64,000 nucleotides of DNA from Chitinophagaceae bacterium (GTDB lineage: Bacteria; Bacteroidota; Bacteroidia; Chitinophagales; Chitinophagaceae), in contig JACMLY010000052.1 of assembly GCA_014379345.1 (NCBI GenBank), forward strand, positions 1 through 64,000. The letters run 5' to 3'. Positions within the stretch are counted from its first letter, which is position 1, and the number at the start of each line of letters is the position of its first letter. A program made the position numbers and the translations under genes. The notes under the pieces are model-generated. The model saw nothing but the letters and a program-made list of their open reading frames with translations. It ran no database searches and was not told where the DNA came from. This document shows, in pieces, positions 7,075-17,120 of this stretch.

Positions 7075-9675
7075 TTATATATTCGTTTCCTGGTTCTCCT
7101 CATCCGAAGATGTTTCTGCAGGGTTATCCGTTGCCTCCTCTTCGATATTTAACAACGGTGCGGATTCAACGACTCCAGAGATTTCGTTTGCCACGTGCTC
7201 ATCCAGCTTTGTAATCGCCGCAATCTCATCACCCCCGTCCAAGCGGATAAGTTTCACTCCCTGTGTAGCCCTTCCCTGTGCGCTGATCTGGTTTACAGGG
7301 GTACGAATTGTTACACCGCTTTTACAGGTGATCATAAGATCTTCTTTTTCCGTAACATCAAGCACACCTACCAACGATCCCGTTTTATCGGTTACACTGA
7401 TTGTCTTTACACCCTTTCCACCGCGATTCGTGATCCTGTATTCTTCGATCAATGTTTTTTTGCCGTATCCTTTTTCGCTTACAACGAGTACTGTCCTTGA
7501 TTTATCTTCCCTGCCGACACATATCATGCCAATCACCTCATCATTTTTATCATCCACTTCTATACCTCCTACTCCGATCGCTCCTCTACCGGTTGGACGA
7601 ACTTTGTCTTCAGGAAAACGGATCGCACGACCGCTTTTAACTGCCATCATGATCTCGCAATTTCCATCGGTCAGTTTTGCTTCGAGCAACTCATCTCCAT
7701 CCAGTATGGTGATCGCGATCACACCAGTCTGGCGTGGCCGGCTGAAATCTTCCAACAGGGTTTTTTTGATGATCCCTTTTTTTGTACACAGAACAATGTT
7801 ATGCGAATTCACGAAATCAGTATCCTGAAGATCTTTTACATCTATAATGGCGCGAACTTTATCGTCCTGCGGGATCTGGATCAGGTTCTGGAGCGCGCGG
7901 CCCTTGCTGGTCTTATCACCTTCGGGTATTTCATAAACATTTAACCAGTAGCACCGCCCTTTTTCGGTAAAAAACAGCATCGTGTGGTGAGTTGACGCTA
8001 CAAATAAATGTTCAATATAATCCTCTTCCCTTGTTTTACCACCGATCGCACCCCGCCCTCCACGGCGTTGCTGGCGGTATTCTGTGGCGGAGGTACGTTT
8101 AATATAACCCAGATGTGATATCGTGATCACAACATCTTCTTCCTTGATGAGGTCTTTGATCCGAACCTCGTCATCCAGGTAAGTAATTTCCGATCTGCGG
8201 GCATCGCCAAATTTATCTTTTACTTCATGAAGCTCTTTTTTTATCACTTCGAATCGCATGCCCTCATCACTGAGTAATTCTTTCAGGTAAGTGATCAGCT
8301 TCATCAGTTCATCATACTCTGCCCTTATCTTGTCGCGCTCCATTCCTGTCAACCGCTGTAAACGAAGTTCGAGTATGGCTTTAGCCTGAATTTCATCAAT
8401 GCCCCACCCGGCCTGCACCAGGTTTTCTTTGGCAATATCCGGTGTTGCGGAAGCCCTGATCAATGCGATTACTTCATCCAAATGATCGAGAGCGATCAGG
8501 AAACCCTGTAAAATATGCGCTTTCTTCTCAGCCTCTTTTAATTCGTACTGCGTTCTGCGGACCACCACCTCATGCCGGAACTCAACAAATTCCGAGATCA
8601 TTTCTTTGATGTTCAGGGTCCGGGGACGGCCTTTTACCAGCGCCACATTGTTGATGCCGTAAGAAGTTTGTAGTTCAGTGTATTTATACAGTTGGTTGAT
8701 GATCACATTCGCAATCGCATCACGTTTGAGGTCGATGACGATGCGCGTACCCTCCTTCTGATTGGATTCGTTATTGACATGCGCTATCCCCTCGATGGCT
8801 TTTTCATTTACCAGTTGCCCGATACGGTCGCAAAGGGCATCTCCATTTACCTGGTATGGCACTTCCGTGATAATGATCTGTTCGCGGCCGCTGGCCTTGG
8901 TGTCTACCTGCAATTTTCCCCGGACCACTACACGCCCACGGCCGAAATGCATGCCCGCCTTTACTCCTTCCATACCATAAATAATGCCTCCTGTTGGAAA
9001 ATCCGGAGCCTTGATATGTTGCATCATCTCCTCAATGGTAATATCCTTGTTTTCGATATAGGCGATGCATCCGTCGATCACCTCGCTCAGGTTATGAGGC
9101 ATGATATTCGTTGCCATCCCCACCGCAATACCACTGGAACCATTGATCAGCAGGTTGGGGATCCGGGTAGGTAAAACACTCGGTTCTTCCAGGGAATCAT
9201 CGAAGTTGAGTTGAAAGTCGACTGTTTCTTTCTCTATATCCTCCAGCATGCTTTCTGCCATTCTGTGCAACCTTGCTTCCGTGTACCGCATCGCCGCCGG
9301 GCCATCCCCATCCTGGCTGCCGTAGTTACCCTGCCCATCGATCAGTGTATAACGCATGCTCCATTGCTGGGCCATCCGAACCATGGAATCATATACGGCT
9401 GTATCCCCATGCGGGTGATATTTGCCAAGCACCTCTCCTACGATACGAGCCGATTTTTTGTGCGGTTTATTGAAATGAATGCCCAGTTCGTTCATAGCGT
9501 GAAGAATACGCCGGTGAACAGGCTTTAAGCCATCGCGGACATCGGGCAGTGCCCGCCCTACGATGACCGACATTGAATAGTCGATATAAGCAGTCTTCAT
9601 CTGCTCTTCAATATTGATCGGAATTATTCTATTAAAATCGTTCGTGGCGTTGGGAGTGAGATTGTTCTCTTCCAT
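7075..9675 (-). CDS. gyrA: DNA gyrase subunit A
   Basis: Breakage-reunion subunit of gyrase, which introduces negative supercoils with GyrB. The 866-residue length is right. [20 protein letters not shown] at 41-60 opens the winged-helix domain, and the catalytic tyrosine is Tyr131 in MRYTEARL. The quinolone-determining region reads [10 protein letters not shown] (87-96): Thr92 takes the place of E. coli Ser83, and Asp96 that of Asp87. The C-terminal DNA-wrapping domain carries a GyrA box, QRRGGRG, near residue 545, which separates it from ParC. The tail is acidic ([19 protein letters not shown]). It is the first gene of a leftward pair with the TPR gene. Confidence 0.98.
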   Translation of the reverse strand: MEENNLTPNATNDFNRIIPINIEEQMKTAYIDYSMSVIVGRALPDVRDGLKPVHRRILHAMNELGIHFNKPHKKSARIVGEVLGKYHPHGDTAVYDSMVRMAQQWSMRYTLIDGQGNYGSQDGDGPAAMRYTEARLHRMAESMLEDIEKETVDFQLNFDDSLEEPSVLPTRIPNLLINGSSGIAVGMATNIMPHNLSEVIDGCIAYIENKDITIEEMMQHIKAPDFPTGGIIYGMEGVKAGMHFGRGRVVVRGKLQVDTKASGREQIIITEVPYQVNGDALCDRIGQLVNEKAIEGIAHVNNESNQKEGTRIVIDLKRDAIANVIINQLYKYTELQTSYGINNVALVKGRPRTLNIKEMISEFVEFRHEVVVRRTQYELKEAEKKAHILQGFLIALDHLDEVIALIRASATPDIAKENLVQAGWGIDEIQAKAILELRLQRLTGMERDKIRAEYDELMKLITYLKELLSDEGMRFEVIKKELHEVKDKFGDARRSEITYLDDEVRIKDLIKEEDVVITISHLGYIKRTSATEYRQQRRGGRGAIGGKTREEDYIEHLFVASTHHTMLFFTEKGRCYWLNVYEIPEGDKTSKGRALQNLIQIPQDDKVRAIIDVKDLQDTDFVNSHNIVLCTKKGIIKKTLLEDFSRPRQTGVIAITILDGDELLEAKLTDGNCEIMMAVKSGRAIRFPEDKVRPTGRGAIGVGGIEVDDKNDEVIGMICVGREDKSRTVLVVSEKGYGKKTLIEEYRITNRGGKGVKTISVTDKTGSLVGVLDVTEKEDLMITCKSGVTIRTPVNQISAQGRATQGVKLIRLDGGDEIAAITKLDEHVANEISGVVESAPLLNIEEEATDNPAETSSDEENQETNI

Positions 9676-10064
9676 GTGAATGAATATCCTTTTTTCTTAA
9701 TTTTTTGAGTTGAAACGAAGGCTTTCAAAGGTTTGCAAATCTATCGCATTTATGCCTCAAAACCTGATGAGACTGAGTGTTTTTAAGAGTATTTTTTCCA
9801 CTTTTGTGGATTGATTTTTTCCGACGCCCTATTATGCGGAATCGGCTAAGGCCGATCAAAACACCGGGTGGTAATCCGCCGGCTATTTTAATTTTTGGTA
9901 AATGAATTTTAACTTGATTTTTTGCTACATTTATCTCCCGGTTTTTGGCACAATATCTGAACTCCAGTATCTTTAATTGAGCCCCGTTTAAATTCCAAGA
10001 TCTTCCCATATCCAATCAATAGCCTCAACGTCTGCTTACTGCTGCATTCTTAATTTAAATTGTT
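9676..10064. other. Divergent promoter region of gyrA and the GYF-domain gene
   Basis: 389 bp between two divergent genes. It contains AT-rich stretches (9776-9830, 9885-9935) suited to promoters and a small CGGC/GCCG hairpin near 9842. A 96-codon minus-strand frame here has no recognisable content and lies in the expected regulatory space. I cannot place a -33/-7 pair with confidence. Confidence 0.5.
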
Positions 10065-11411
10065 ATGAATAAATATTTGCTATTGAGGGATAATAAGCAA
10101 TCTGGTCCCTATTCGGTAAATGAATTGGCTGTTCATGGACTTAAAGCGTATGATCTTGTATGGCTTGAAGGAAGGAGTGCTGCGTGGAGGTATCCCAGTG
10201 AAATCGAAGAATTAAAACCTTTCGCTCCCGTGGTAGAAGAACAACCATTCGACCGCTTCTATAAAAAACCTGAAATTAAATCAACAGAGCCCGCATTAAA
10301 GGATAATACCCGCGTAATTAAAAATACTTTTTCCACCGAAGAAATAAAAAAGCAGGACGCATTCATACCGACGAAAGAATATGCCGGGGCAAAAAACAAT
10401 AGTACTAAAAAGATTCATGTCAGTTTGCCCAATACAAAACCGGTTGAATCTTCTTACAAATCTTTAACTGAACAAAAACAACCGGATCCAACACCCCTGT
10501 TGCCCGTTACGCCGGTGGAAAAAATAAAACCCGTTGCAGAGCCTGTGCTAATGGCAGAGCCAATTTCACCTGTATACGATATCAAAAACGATATTGTTGA
10601 ACCCCACGCGAGTTTTGAAGAAACATATAAAAAAAGCAGGAAAAAAGAATCAACTCTAAATAATGTGGCCGCAAAAGACACTCCTGTAAGTAAATTATTA
10701 TTCCGTTCCGTTGCCGCGGCGTGTTTATTGCTTGGAGGAGCCTTAATTGGACTGGTCATAAATTATAATCAGCAGCAAGAAAAATTCCAACAATTAAATC
10801 AACTTGTACAGGAAATAAAACACCAGGAAAATCCAGGTTCTGCGAAGACTGCGAAGAATGAAAACATCTCAGAGGAGTTACAACCAGACGTTCAGGAGCC
10901 GGTTCCAGCGAAAAACGATGCTGTATATAAAGAAGACATACAAATTCCGCTCACCAAAAAAGATCGACTGGTTAAAAAAACAACTGATCGCGGAGCTATA
11001 AACACTGCTGACACACAATTAATAGAACCTGTAACTGTGCCCGTGGTTGTGAAAGACGAATCTCTTCAAAAAGTGGATAAGCAATCAACTGAACTTGCGC
11101 GAAAAAATTTATGGCAACTGGTAACTGTTGATAATAACACTTACAAGACCGGCGTATTTGGTGGCATTTCAAATCTTTCATTGAAACTATCTAACAAAAG
11201 CCTTTTTCAACTTGAAAAAGTGGAAGTGGAAATTTTATTTTTAAGTCCTGAGAATAAAACCGTACACAAGCAAAAAGTAGTATTCGAAAATGTGTCTCCC
11301 GGAGAACAGATCACCCTCAATGTGCCTAAAAGTAACAGGGGCGTTAAAATCAATCATTCCATCAGAAAAATAAATACGAAAGAATTCGGGCTGGCGCATG
11401 CTGGCATGTAA
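10065..11411 (+). CDS. GYF_2-domain membrane protein
   Basis: 448 residues. The N-terminal 50 or so residues (LLRDNKQSGPYSVNELAVHG, then VWLEGRSAAWRYPSEI) match the GYF_2 (DUF4339) domain, a small module with a GPYS core thought to bind proline-rich or partner peptides. A long, charged, probably disordered stretch follows. A single membrane helix, AAACLLLGGALIGLVINY, lies near residue 225, then a coiled segment, and a C-terminal beta domain from about residue 345 (NLWQLVTVDNN onwards). The GYF domain is therefore likely cytoplasmic and the C-terminal domain periplasmic. Partner unknown. Confidence 0.75.
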   Translation: MNKYLLLRDNKQSGPYSVNELAVHGLKAYDLVWLEGRSAAWRYPSEIEELKPFAPVVEEQPFDRFYKKPEIKSTEPALKDNTRVIKNTFSTEEIKKQDAFIPTKEYAGAKNNSTKKIHVSLPNTKPVESSYKSLTEQKQPDPTPLLPVTPVEKIKPVAEPVLMAEPISPVYDIKNDIVEPHASFEETYKKSRKKESTLNNVAAKDTPVSKLLFRSVAAACLLLGGALIGLVINYNQQQEKFQQLNQLVQEIKHQENPGSAKTAKNENISEELQPDVQEPVPAKNDAVYKEDIQIPLTKKDRLVKKTTDRGAINTADTQLIEPVTVPVVVKDESLQKVDKQSTELARKNLWQLVTVDNNTYKTGVFGGISNLSLKLSNKSLFQLEKVEVEILFLSPENKTVHKQKVVFENVSPGEQITLNVPKSNRGVKINHSIRKINTKEFGLAHAGM

Positions 11412-11563
11412 TCAGAGTGTAGTTTTTTTCCCACATAAAATGCTCAAACAGCAGGTATTCTCTCAAACTTTTACGAAAAAAGGCTCAACCCCTATGGCAT
11501 AAAAGTTGCCGTTGTCTTATTCTGATTCTTTCTATTTATCTCTTTTAATCAGCGGGGCCGGTT

Positions 11564-11878
11564 ATGAAAAAAACGTTATTCACATTATTTGCCACGATAC
11601 TTACAGTTGCTATGTTGCATGCTTTCAGGCTAATGCAAAGCAGCTCAATAAGTGGAAAAATCATCCCCCCGGAAGGATCCGAAATGGTTTGGGCATCCAG
11701 TGGCAGAGATTCATTGAAGACTACCGTGATGAATGGTGCATTTGTATTTACAGCCAAACCCGGCACCTGGAGAATAGTTATAATTGGCAAAGCTCCTTTT
11801 AAAGATGCAATCCTGGAACGGGTAGACGTTAAAGAAGGTCAAAACACCGATCTCGGGGAAATACGGTTACAACAATGA
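11564..11878 (+). CDS. Small exported carboxypeptidase-regulatory-like protein
   Basis: 104 residues. The first 21 or so form a signal peptide. The rest (SSISGKIIPPEG, then FVFTAKPGTWRIVI) has the look of a single CarboxypepD_reg-like beta-sandwich, a fold often found as a stand-alone or accessory domain on exported Bacteroidota proteins. No catalytic residues. The gene is monocistronic, with a strong terminator 18 bp after the stop. Confidence 0.7.
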   Translation: MKKTLFTLFATILTVAMLHAFRLMQSSSISGKIIPPEGSEMVWASSGRDSLKTTVMNGAFVFTAKPGTWRIVIIGKAPFKDAILERVDVKEGQNTDLGEIRLQQ

Positions 11879-11896
11879 GGTATTCGTCATAAAAAG

Positions 11897-11929
11897 ATCA
11901 GCCAGTGAAAATACTGGCTGATTTTTTTT
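11897..11929 (+). terminator. Rho-independent terminator
   Basis: A 10-bp perfect stem, ATCAGCCAGT/ACTGGCTGAT, with loop GAAAAT is followed by eight T. It ends the small exported protein gene. Confidence 0.9.
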
Positions 11930-11972
11930 ATACACCCGTACACCGTTACTTTGTTGATCCTATATAAATACC

Positions 11973-13484
11973 ATGAAAAGAATTTTGATTTTTGGAGCCG
12001 GGAAATCATCCACCTGCCTGATTGAATACCTTGGTAAATTTTTGCAGTCTAATAACTGGCTCCTGACCGTTGCTGATGCAGATCTTGTGCAAGCACAAAC
12101 AAAACTGGGCGGTATAGCGAACACGGAAGCAATAACTGCCGATGTAACAGATAGCATACAAAGAAAGAACCTTATACAATCTGCAGAAATAGTCATCTCC
12201 CTCCTCCCTCCTGCCCTGCATTATTTGGTGGCTATTGAATGTTTGGCCTCTAAAAAAAATCTTTTAACGGCTTCCTATATTGACGATAATATTAAATCAC
12301 TGTCTAAACAAATTGCAGATAGTCAACTTCTTTTTTTGTGTGAAATGGGACTTGACCCGGGTATTGATCACATGAGTGCAGTGAAACTGATCCACCAGAT
12401 CAGGTCGCTGGGAGGATCGATCCATTCTTTTAAATCACATTGCGGTGGCCTGGTATCTCCACAAAGTGATGACAATCCATGGCATTATAAGATCAGTTGG
12501 AACCCCCGAAACATCGTTCTTGCCGGAAAAGCTGGCGCTCATTCTAAAGAGAACGGCCAGATTAAGCATTACCGATATGAAGACTTGTTTGATGCTAACC
12601 GTGTTGTTGAAGTGCCTGAACTAGGGTACCTGGCATGGTATCCCAATCGCGATTCTTTGAGCTATGCCAGATTATATGATACTGAAGACGCACACACATT
12701 CGTTCGCACAACGCTTCGCGATCCGGAGTTTTGCTTTGGGTGGAAGAATATTATTGACCTGAAACTAACTGATGAAACTGTACAATATGATACCGATGGA
12801 ATGACATTGCAGCAGTTCTTTCAGTTGCATTTTAACCAAAACGGTTTTTCAGACTGGATAGAAAAACAATTAACGGCACGGTTCGCTCAAACAAAATCAT
12901 TGCTCGAAAAACTACAGGAACTGCTTGCAGCGGAAGAAGAAGTAGATGAGGCAAAAAAATCGGAACTGCAGGATTTTATGATGGTAGACAATGCCGGTGA
13001 ATTAATGGATATCAACATTGATGAGGTAAAGAATAAAGCAGCGGCAACTGTTGCAGGTCAGATGCACGAAGCCAACCTTTCACTAAAACAATTATTCTTC
13101 CTGGGAATGGATGATGATTCAACATTTATCAACAAGGGGCGGTGCAGTGCTGCAGACGTGTTACAATTTTCACTCGAGCAGAAACTCCGTTTAAAGGCGG
13201 ATGATAAGGATATGATCGTAATGATGCATGAACTCGAATATAGTGTCGATGGCAAATCGCATTTTGTAAATAGTTCATTGATTGTTCAGGGTGAAGATAA
13301 TTTGCGTACGGCAATGGCAAAAACGGTGGGACTTCCCCTGGGCATTGCAACCCGGCTTATTCTTGAAGGAAAAATAAAACTTACAGGTTTACATATTCCT
13401 ATCCTTCCCGAAATATACAATCCCGTTATGAAAGAATTGGAAGAGTACGATATCCGTTTCCAGGAATCAAACGCCATATCATGA
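11973..13484 (+). CDS. Saccharopine dehydrogenase-family oxidoreductase
   Basis: 503 residues with an N-terminal Rossmann fold (ILIFGAGKSSTCLIEYLG, residues 4-21) that binds NAD(P), then the saccharopine-dehydrogenase core with LCEMGLDPGIDHMSA and HCGGLVSPQSDDNPWHYKISW. The family includes saccharopine reductase and dehydrogenase of lysine metabolism and carboxynorspermidine synthase. Bacteroidota homologues are often annotated only as family members, and the true substrate cannot be read here. An insertion-like helical region (about 310-360, rich in Glu and Lys) makes it longer than many. Its stop overlaps the next start (ATGA), so it is translationally coupled to the cupin gene. Confidence 0.8.
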   Translation: MKRILIFGAGKSSTCLIEYLGKFLQSNNWLLTVADADLVQAQTKLGGIANTEAITADVTDSIQRKNLIQSAEIVISLLPPALHYLVAIECLASKKNLLTASYIDDNIKSLSKQIADSQLLFLCEMGLDPGIDHMSAVKLIHQIRSLGGSIHSFKSHCGGLVSPQSDDNPWHYKISWNPRNIVLAGKAGAHSKENGQIKHYRYEDLFDANRVVEVPELGYLAWYPNRDSLSYARLYDTEDAHTFVRTTLRDPEFCFGWKNIIDLKLTDETVQYDTDGMTLQQFFQLHFNQNGFSDWIEKQLTARFAQTKSLLEKLQELLAAEEEVDEAKKSELQDFMMVDNAGELMDINIDEVKNKAAATVAGQMHEANLSLKQLFFLGMDDDSTFINKGRCSAADVLQFSLEQKLRLKADDKDMIVMMHELEYSVDGKSHFVNSSLIVQGEDNLRTAMAKTVGLPLGIATRLILEGKIKLTGLHIPILPEIYNPVMKELEEYDIRFQESNAIS

Positions 13485-13834
13485 CCGATAAAAAAATAAG
13501 TTTACTGGAAGCCATCGAACAATTAAAGAAGAAAGCTGAAAAACCATTCACCGTGATGATGAAACACGGAACAATGTCGGTTGAATATTTTGCACCTCAA
13601 AAAACCGATACCCAATCCCCTCACGAGCAGGATGAGTTGTACGTTATTGCACGAGGTCATGGACAATTCAACAGGAATGGAGAAATGATTGAATTCAAGG
13701 CAGGCGACGTTTTGTTTGTGCCTACAGGCATGGAACACCGATTTGAAAATTTTACAGATGATTTTGCAACCTGGGTGATTTTTTATGGGAAGCAGGGAGG
13801 GGAGGAAAATCTGAAGTTAGAAGTTAGAAGTTAG
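13481..13834 (+). CDS. Cupin-domain protein
   Basis: 117 residues forming one cupin barrel. Metal-site motif 1 reads SPHEQDELYVIARGHGQF (His, Glu) and motif 2 FVPTGMEHRFENF (His), so it probably binds a metal. The start overlaps the saccharopine-family stop by 4 bases, which indicates joint expression and perhaps a related pathway. The C-terminus is unusual: the last residues (LKLEVRS) and the TAG stop are encoded by a GAAGTTA tandem repeat at 13813-13840, so the original end of the protein has probably been replaced. Confidence 0.85.
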   Translation: MTDKKISLLEAIEQLKKKAEKPFTVMMKHGTMSVEYFAPQKTDTQSPHEQDELYVIARGHGQFNRNGEMIEFKAGDVLFVPTGMEHRFENFTDDFATWVIFYGKQGGEENLKLEVRS

Positions 13835-13840
13835 AAGTTA
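13813..13840. repeat. GAAGTTA tandem repeat, four perfect units
   Basis: Four perfect head-to-tail GAAGTTA units. The first three and a base of the fourth lie in the cupin coding region and provide its stop. The same word recurs in the hairpin at 15096-15287. Confidence 0.95.
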
Positions 13841-13890
13841 AAACATCATTACATATCTATCTGGTGTAGTCGATTCTCATTTCTCAATAC

Positions 13891-14394
13891 TTACTTGATC
13901 AAAAGCAGAACTAGTTTTTCTTTTGTTAGTTTTGATAACGCTTCGTCTAATATTTTAATTGCATTTTTCATTATATCCGGGTTAGCGGGTTTCTTTCCTT
14001 CGAAGTCAACTGCAAACTGGTCAAGCTCCTGCTCGGAATAAAAAAGTCCGGTCGGTTTTAATTTCAGTAAATCCTGGTCATTGATTGAAAAAATATAAAT
14101 TCCCAGTTCTGTCTTTGAAGAAAGCTCATTGGCGAAGTCACTGTATTCAAGTGCATCCCAGTCAACATGTAATTTTTCCTTTGAGAAAACGGCGACGATT
14201 GCAAAAGCCAGGCCCGACCACCGGTAATTTATTTTTTCCAGGGTAATGCTCTCCAGCTTTTTTAACAAAGTATCAGGTGTCTTCTTCAATAGGCCCAGCC
14301 AGTTTTTTTTATTGGCCCCCTCAGCTTGCGATTCTTTCTGTAAAAATTCGAGTCCTTTTTTGTCAATTACAAAAAATGTAGCGGTTTGAGACAT
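13891..14394 (-). CDS. Hypothetical protein paired with Sir2
   Basis: A 167-residue soluble protein without signal peptide. The pattern LEKINYRWSGLAFAI and a C-terminal helix pair (IMKNAIKILDEALSKLTKEK) recall the DUF1877/YfbM type only faintly, so I leave it unassigned. It lies 2 bp downstream of the Sir2 gene on the same strand, so the two are one operon and may be functionally linked. It reads towards the cupin gene and a GAAGTTA repeat in the gap. Confidence 0.65.
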   Translation of the reverse strand: MSQTATFFVIDKKGLEFLQKESQAEGANKKNWLGLLKKTPDTLLKKLESITLEKINYRWSGLAFAIVAVFSKEKLHVDWDALEYSDFANELSSKTELGIYIFSINDQDLLKLKPTGLFYSEQELDQFAVDFEGKKPANPDIMKNAIKILDEALSKLTKEKLVLLLIK

Positions 14395-14396
14395 GG

Positions 14397-15086
14397 TTAT
14401 ATTTTATCAAGCATTTCGGTAAGCAGCTTCACCCCTTCCGTTGCAGGTTTTTGAATTGTTGTCAATTTGTATAAGGAAGAAGTATATGGAATATTTTTAT
14501 CAATGATATAAGCAGGTGTATCACGTTTTATATAATTGATCAGTCCTGCCGCAGGATAAACTACCAGTGAGGTGCCTACTACAACGAATATATCGGCGTT
14601 GTTTACAACCGGTATAGCTTCTTCTATTTTTGGAACTGGTTCTTCGAACCAAACAATGGCAGGTCGTAGTTGCGCTCCATCTTCAGCAGTATCACCAAAT
14701 TTTATATCGTTTCGTATCTCATAAGTCAGCTCTTCATTTTTTTCACTTCGCATTTTAAATATTTCACCATGCAGGTGTAACACATTCTTTGAGCCTGCCC
14801 GTTCATGCAGGTCATCTATATTCTGCGTTATGATCTGTACATTGAATTTTTGCTGTAGGGCCGCCAACCCATAGTGTGCAGTATTTGGCTGCGCTTCCGA
14901 TACATTTTTACGGCGACAGTTATAGAACTCAAGAACCAGCTTCGCATTCTTTCTCCACGCTCCGGGAGTCGCTACATCTTCAATATTATAGCCTTCCCAT
15001 AACCCGTCACTATCCCGAAAAGTTTTTAAGCCACTTTCAGCGCTAATACCGGCGCCGGTTAATATGACCAGGTTTTTTTTTGCCAT
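14397..15086 (-). CDS. NAD-dependent protein deacylase, Sir2 family
   Basis: 229 residues, the size of bacterial CobB-type sirtuins that remove acyl groups from lysines using NAD. NAD-site motif GAGISAESGLKTFRDSDGLW is at 11-30, TQNIDDLHERAG at 87-98, and the catalytic His is 106 in LHLHGE. VVGTSLVVYPAAGL closes the fold. Tyr55 and Arg58 (EFYNCRR) match the pair that lets SIRT5/CobB accept succinyl and malonyl lysine. The zinc-ribbon cysteines between HGE and PAIVWFEE are absent, so this is a zinc-free variant. A word-repeat hairpin occupies the region upstream of its start. Confidence 0.92.
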   Translation of the reverse strand: MAKKNLVILTGAGISAESGLKTFRDSDGLWEGYNIEDVATPGAWRKNAKLVLEFYNCRRKNVSEAQPNTAHYGLAALQQKFNVQIITQNIDDLHERAGSKNVLHLHGEIFKMRSEKNEELTYEIRNDIKFGDTAEDGAQLRPAIVWFEEPVPKIEEAIPVVNNADIFVVVGTSLVVYPAAGLINYIKRDTPAYIIDKNIPYTSSLYKLTTIQKPATEGVKLLTEMLDKI

Positions 15087-15095
15087 AAATTAAAA

Positions 15096-15287
15096 GAAGT
15101 TAGAAGCACGAAGTTAGAAGTACGAAGTTGAAAAGTTGTGAAATTTTTTGGAAACATCAGCCCTGTTTGCCAATGTAATGTAATGCAAGAATTCCCCAAA
15201 TCTTCCTTAATACTTCTAACTTCTCACCTTTAACTTCATCTTTCTAACTTCGTACTTCTAACTTCTAACTTCGAATTAACTTCGCAC
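15096..15287. repeat. Long hairpin of GAAGTTA/GAAGTACGAAGTT words
   Basis: The left arm (15096-15135) is built from GAAGTTAGAAG and CGAAGTT words, and the right arm (15209-15287) from their reverse complements. A 20-base block at 15110-15129 is exactly complementary to 15246-15265. The spacer is about 75 bp. It lies between the VWA lipoprotein gene and Sir2, both leftward. Confidence 0.9.
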
Positions 15288-15299
15288 ATACCAAACCGT

Positions 15300-16907
15300 T
15301 TATTTGGCTTTTGCAAGCGTTGCAACGGCTTCAACCAACTTTATAAACTCTTGCCTGTATCCATTGTTGTCAGCTCCTCTTGAGGTTTTTGCCAGGCTCA
15401 GCACCAATTGGTTTGATGATTGTTGTTTGTACGCAGAATTGCGCAATACCATACCAAATGAAGCCACAGCTGCAGAGAACCGGAAGTTATCGGAAGTTGC
15501 TGCTAAAATTTTATTTTCATCCATCACGGATTTCGAGATCAGTTTACTGTTATCCTCCTCAGGAGTCTTATAGCGCAATTTAATAGTCATGATTTCATCC
15601 GGTGAACCACTTATTTTTTTACTATTCGCCTGATATTTGGAGGAATCGATTGTACCGATAAATTCGGTCTTTACTCCAACAGGAATTATTTCGTACAACG
15701 CCGTCACCGTATGCCCGGATCCTATTTCACCGGCATCTTTTTTATCGTCGTTAAAATCCTCGGCTGCCAGTACACGGTTCTCATATCCGATCAATCGGTG
15801 CGCCTGCACTTTTAACGGATTGAATTCTATCTGGAGTTTTACGTCTTTTGCAATCGTAAAAAGGGTACTTCCAAATTCACTCACGAGTACTTTCCTTGCT
15901 TCATTGATATTATCTATATATGAATGATTTCCGTTGCCCTTATCGGCAAGTTGCTGCATTTTATTGTCTTGGTAATTACCAACGCCAAATCCCAATACAC
16001 TTAGGAACACACCGCTTTGTCTTTCCTTTTCGATTAATCGTACCAACTCGTCGTCACTGCTTACACCAACGTTAAAATCTCCGTCTGTTGCAAGAACAAC
16101 CCGGTTGTTTCCATTTGTGATAAAATTTTCTCTTGCAATTTTGTAAGCGAGCTGAATACCTTCGCCACCGGCGGTGGAACCGCCCGCGTCCAGGTTATCA
16201 ATAGCTTCTTTTATCCTGGACTTGTTCATTCCATTTGTTGAGGGTAAAACCAATCCGGCATTCCCAGCATATACCACTACGGCTACTTTATCATTTTCTC
16301 TAAGCTGCCCTACCAATAGATCCAACGATGCTTTTACCAATGGTAGTTTATTAGACTCATCCATGGATCCTGAAACATCGATCAGGAAAACGATATTAGC
16401 AGCCGGTAAATGTTGAATCTGAATTTCCCTTCCCTGAAGACCTATATGGACAAGACGGTGTTGATTATTCCACGGACACTCAGCAATTTCAGTGACTACT
16501 GAAAAAGGCGCATCATTGCCTGGCTTCGGATATTCGTAATCGAAGTAATTGATCATTTCTTCAATACGGACCGCGCCGGCCGGAGGCAGGCTCCCACTTT
16601 GAATATGGCGGCGGATATTACTATAGGAGGCTTCGTCCACATCGATGGAAAAAGTTGATAATGGATTTTGAAAGGTGCCCTGGAATTTATTCTCAACAAT
16701 ATGAGCATAACCCTCTGTATTGAAAGATTTCTCCTTTTCTAACTCTTCATTTCTTACAGCAGCCGGCGGCGCGGGCAAAGAGTTTTTCATTATTAAATTA
16801 TCTGCTTTCAGATCGGCGGCAGCCTCACCCGATTTATGAATCCTTTCGTTACAGCCAATAAATATCATTAGCAGCAATGCTGCAGGCATTAGTGTTGACA
16901 ATTTCAT
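15300..16907 (-). CDS. VWA-domain lipoprotein (YfbK-like, DUF3520)
   Basis: 535 residues. The lipoprotein signal ends in IFIGC near residue 19. A vWF-A N-terminal region (FSIDVDEASYSNIRRHI) precedes a von Willebrand A domain with a complete MIDAS start, FLIDVSGSMDESNK, near residue 175, and VVLATDGDFNVG later. The C-terminal part (from about 380) matches DUF3520, the usual partner domain in YfbK proteins. It should sit on the periplasmic or outer-membrane surface and bind ligands through a divalent metal. Its role in this organism is unknown. Confidence 0.9.
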   Translation of the reverse strand: MKLSTLMPAALLLMIFIGCNERIHKSGEAAADLKADNLIMKNSLPAPPAAVRNEELEKEKSFNTEGYAHIVENKFQGTFQNPLSTFSIDVDEASYSNIRRHIQSGSLPPAGAVRIEEMINYFDYEYPKPGNDAPFSVVTEIAECPWNNQHRLVHIGLQGREIQIQHLPAANIVFLIDVSGSMDESNKLPLVKASLDLLVGQLRENDKVAVVVYAGNAGLVLPSTNGMNKSRIKEAIDNLDAGGSTAGGEGIQLAYKIARENFITNGNNRVVLATDGDFNVGVSSDDELVRLIEKERQSGVFLSVLGFGVGNYQDNKMQQLADKGNGNHSYIDNINEARKVLVSEFGSTLFTIAKDVKLQIEFNPLKVQAHRLIGYENRVLAAEDFNDDKKDAGEIGSGHTVTALYEIIPVGVKTEFIGTIDSSKYQANSKKISGSPDEIMTIKLRYKTPEEDNSKLISKSVMDENKILAATSDNFRFSAAVASFGMVLRNSAYKQQSSNQLVLSLAKTSRGADNNGYRQEFIKLVEAVATLAKAK

Positions 16908-17120
16908 ACAATGATTTTAGAAGTTATAGATGTGGGCAAAGCATCTGAACAGAGATTAGATGCATGGAAATAAAATTTACATAATGCGATGGGAAATTTT
17001 CAGGCGCGCATCCGGAATTTTCATCGTTGATCTTGATTCCGGTAATGGCAAAAATGTAACCTTAGGGGATTGTTAAATAAGAAAATCAAAAAGATCCAAT
17101 GGATCAAATGCTTAACGAAA

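Noticed and set aside
7075-9675. Quinolone-resistance change in GyrA (Thr at the Ser83 position)
   Set aside because: Thr is the natural residue at this site in several sensitive species, such as Pseudomonas aeruginosa and Campylobacter, and Asp96 is intact.
9725-10015. 96-codon minus-strand ORF upstream of the GYF gene
   Set aside because: It lies in the divergent promoter space and shows no recognisable protein features.
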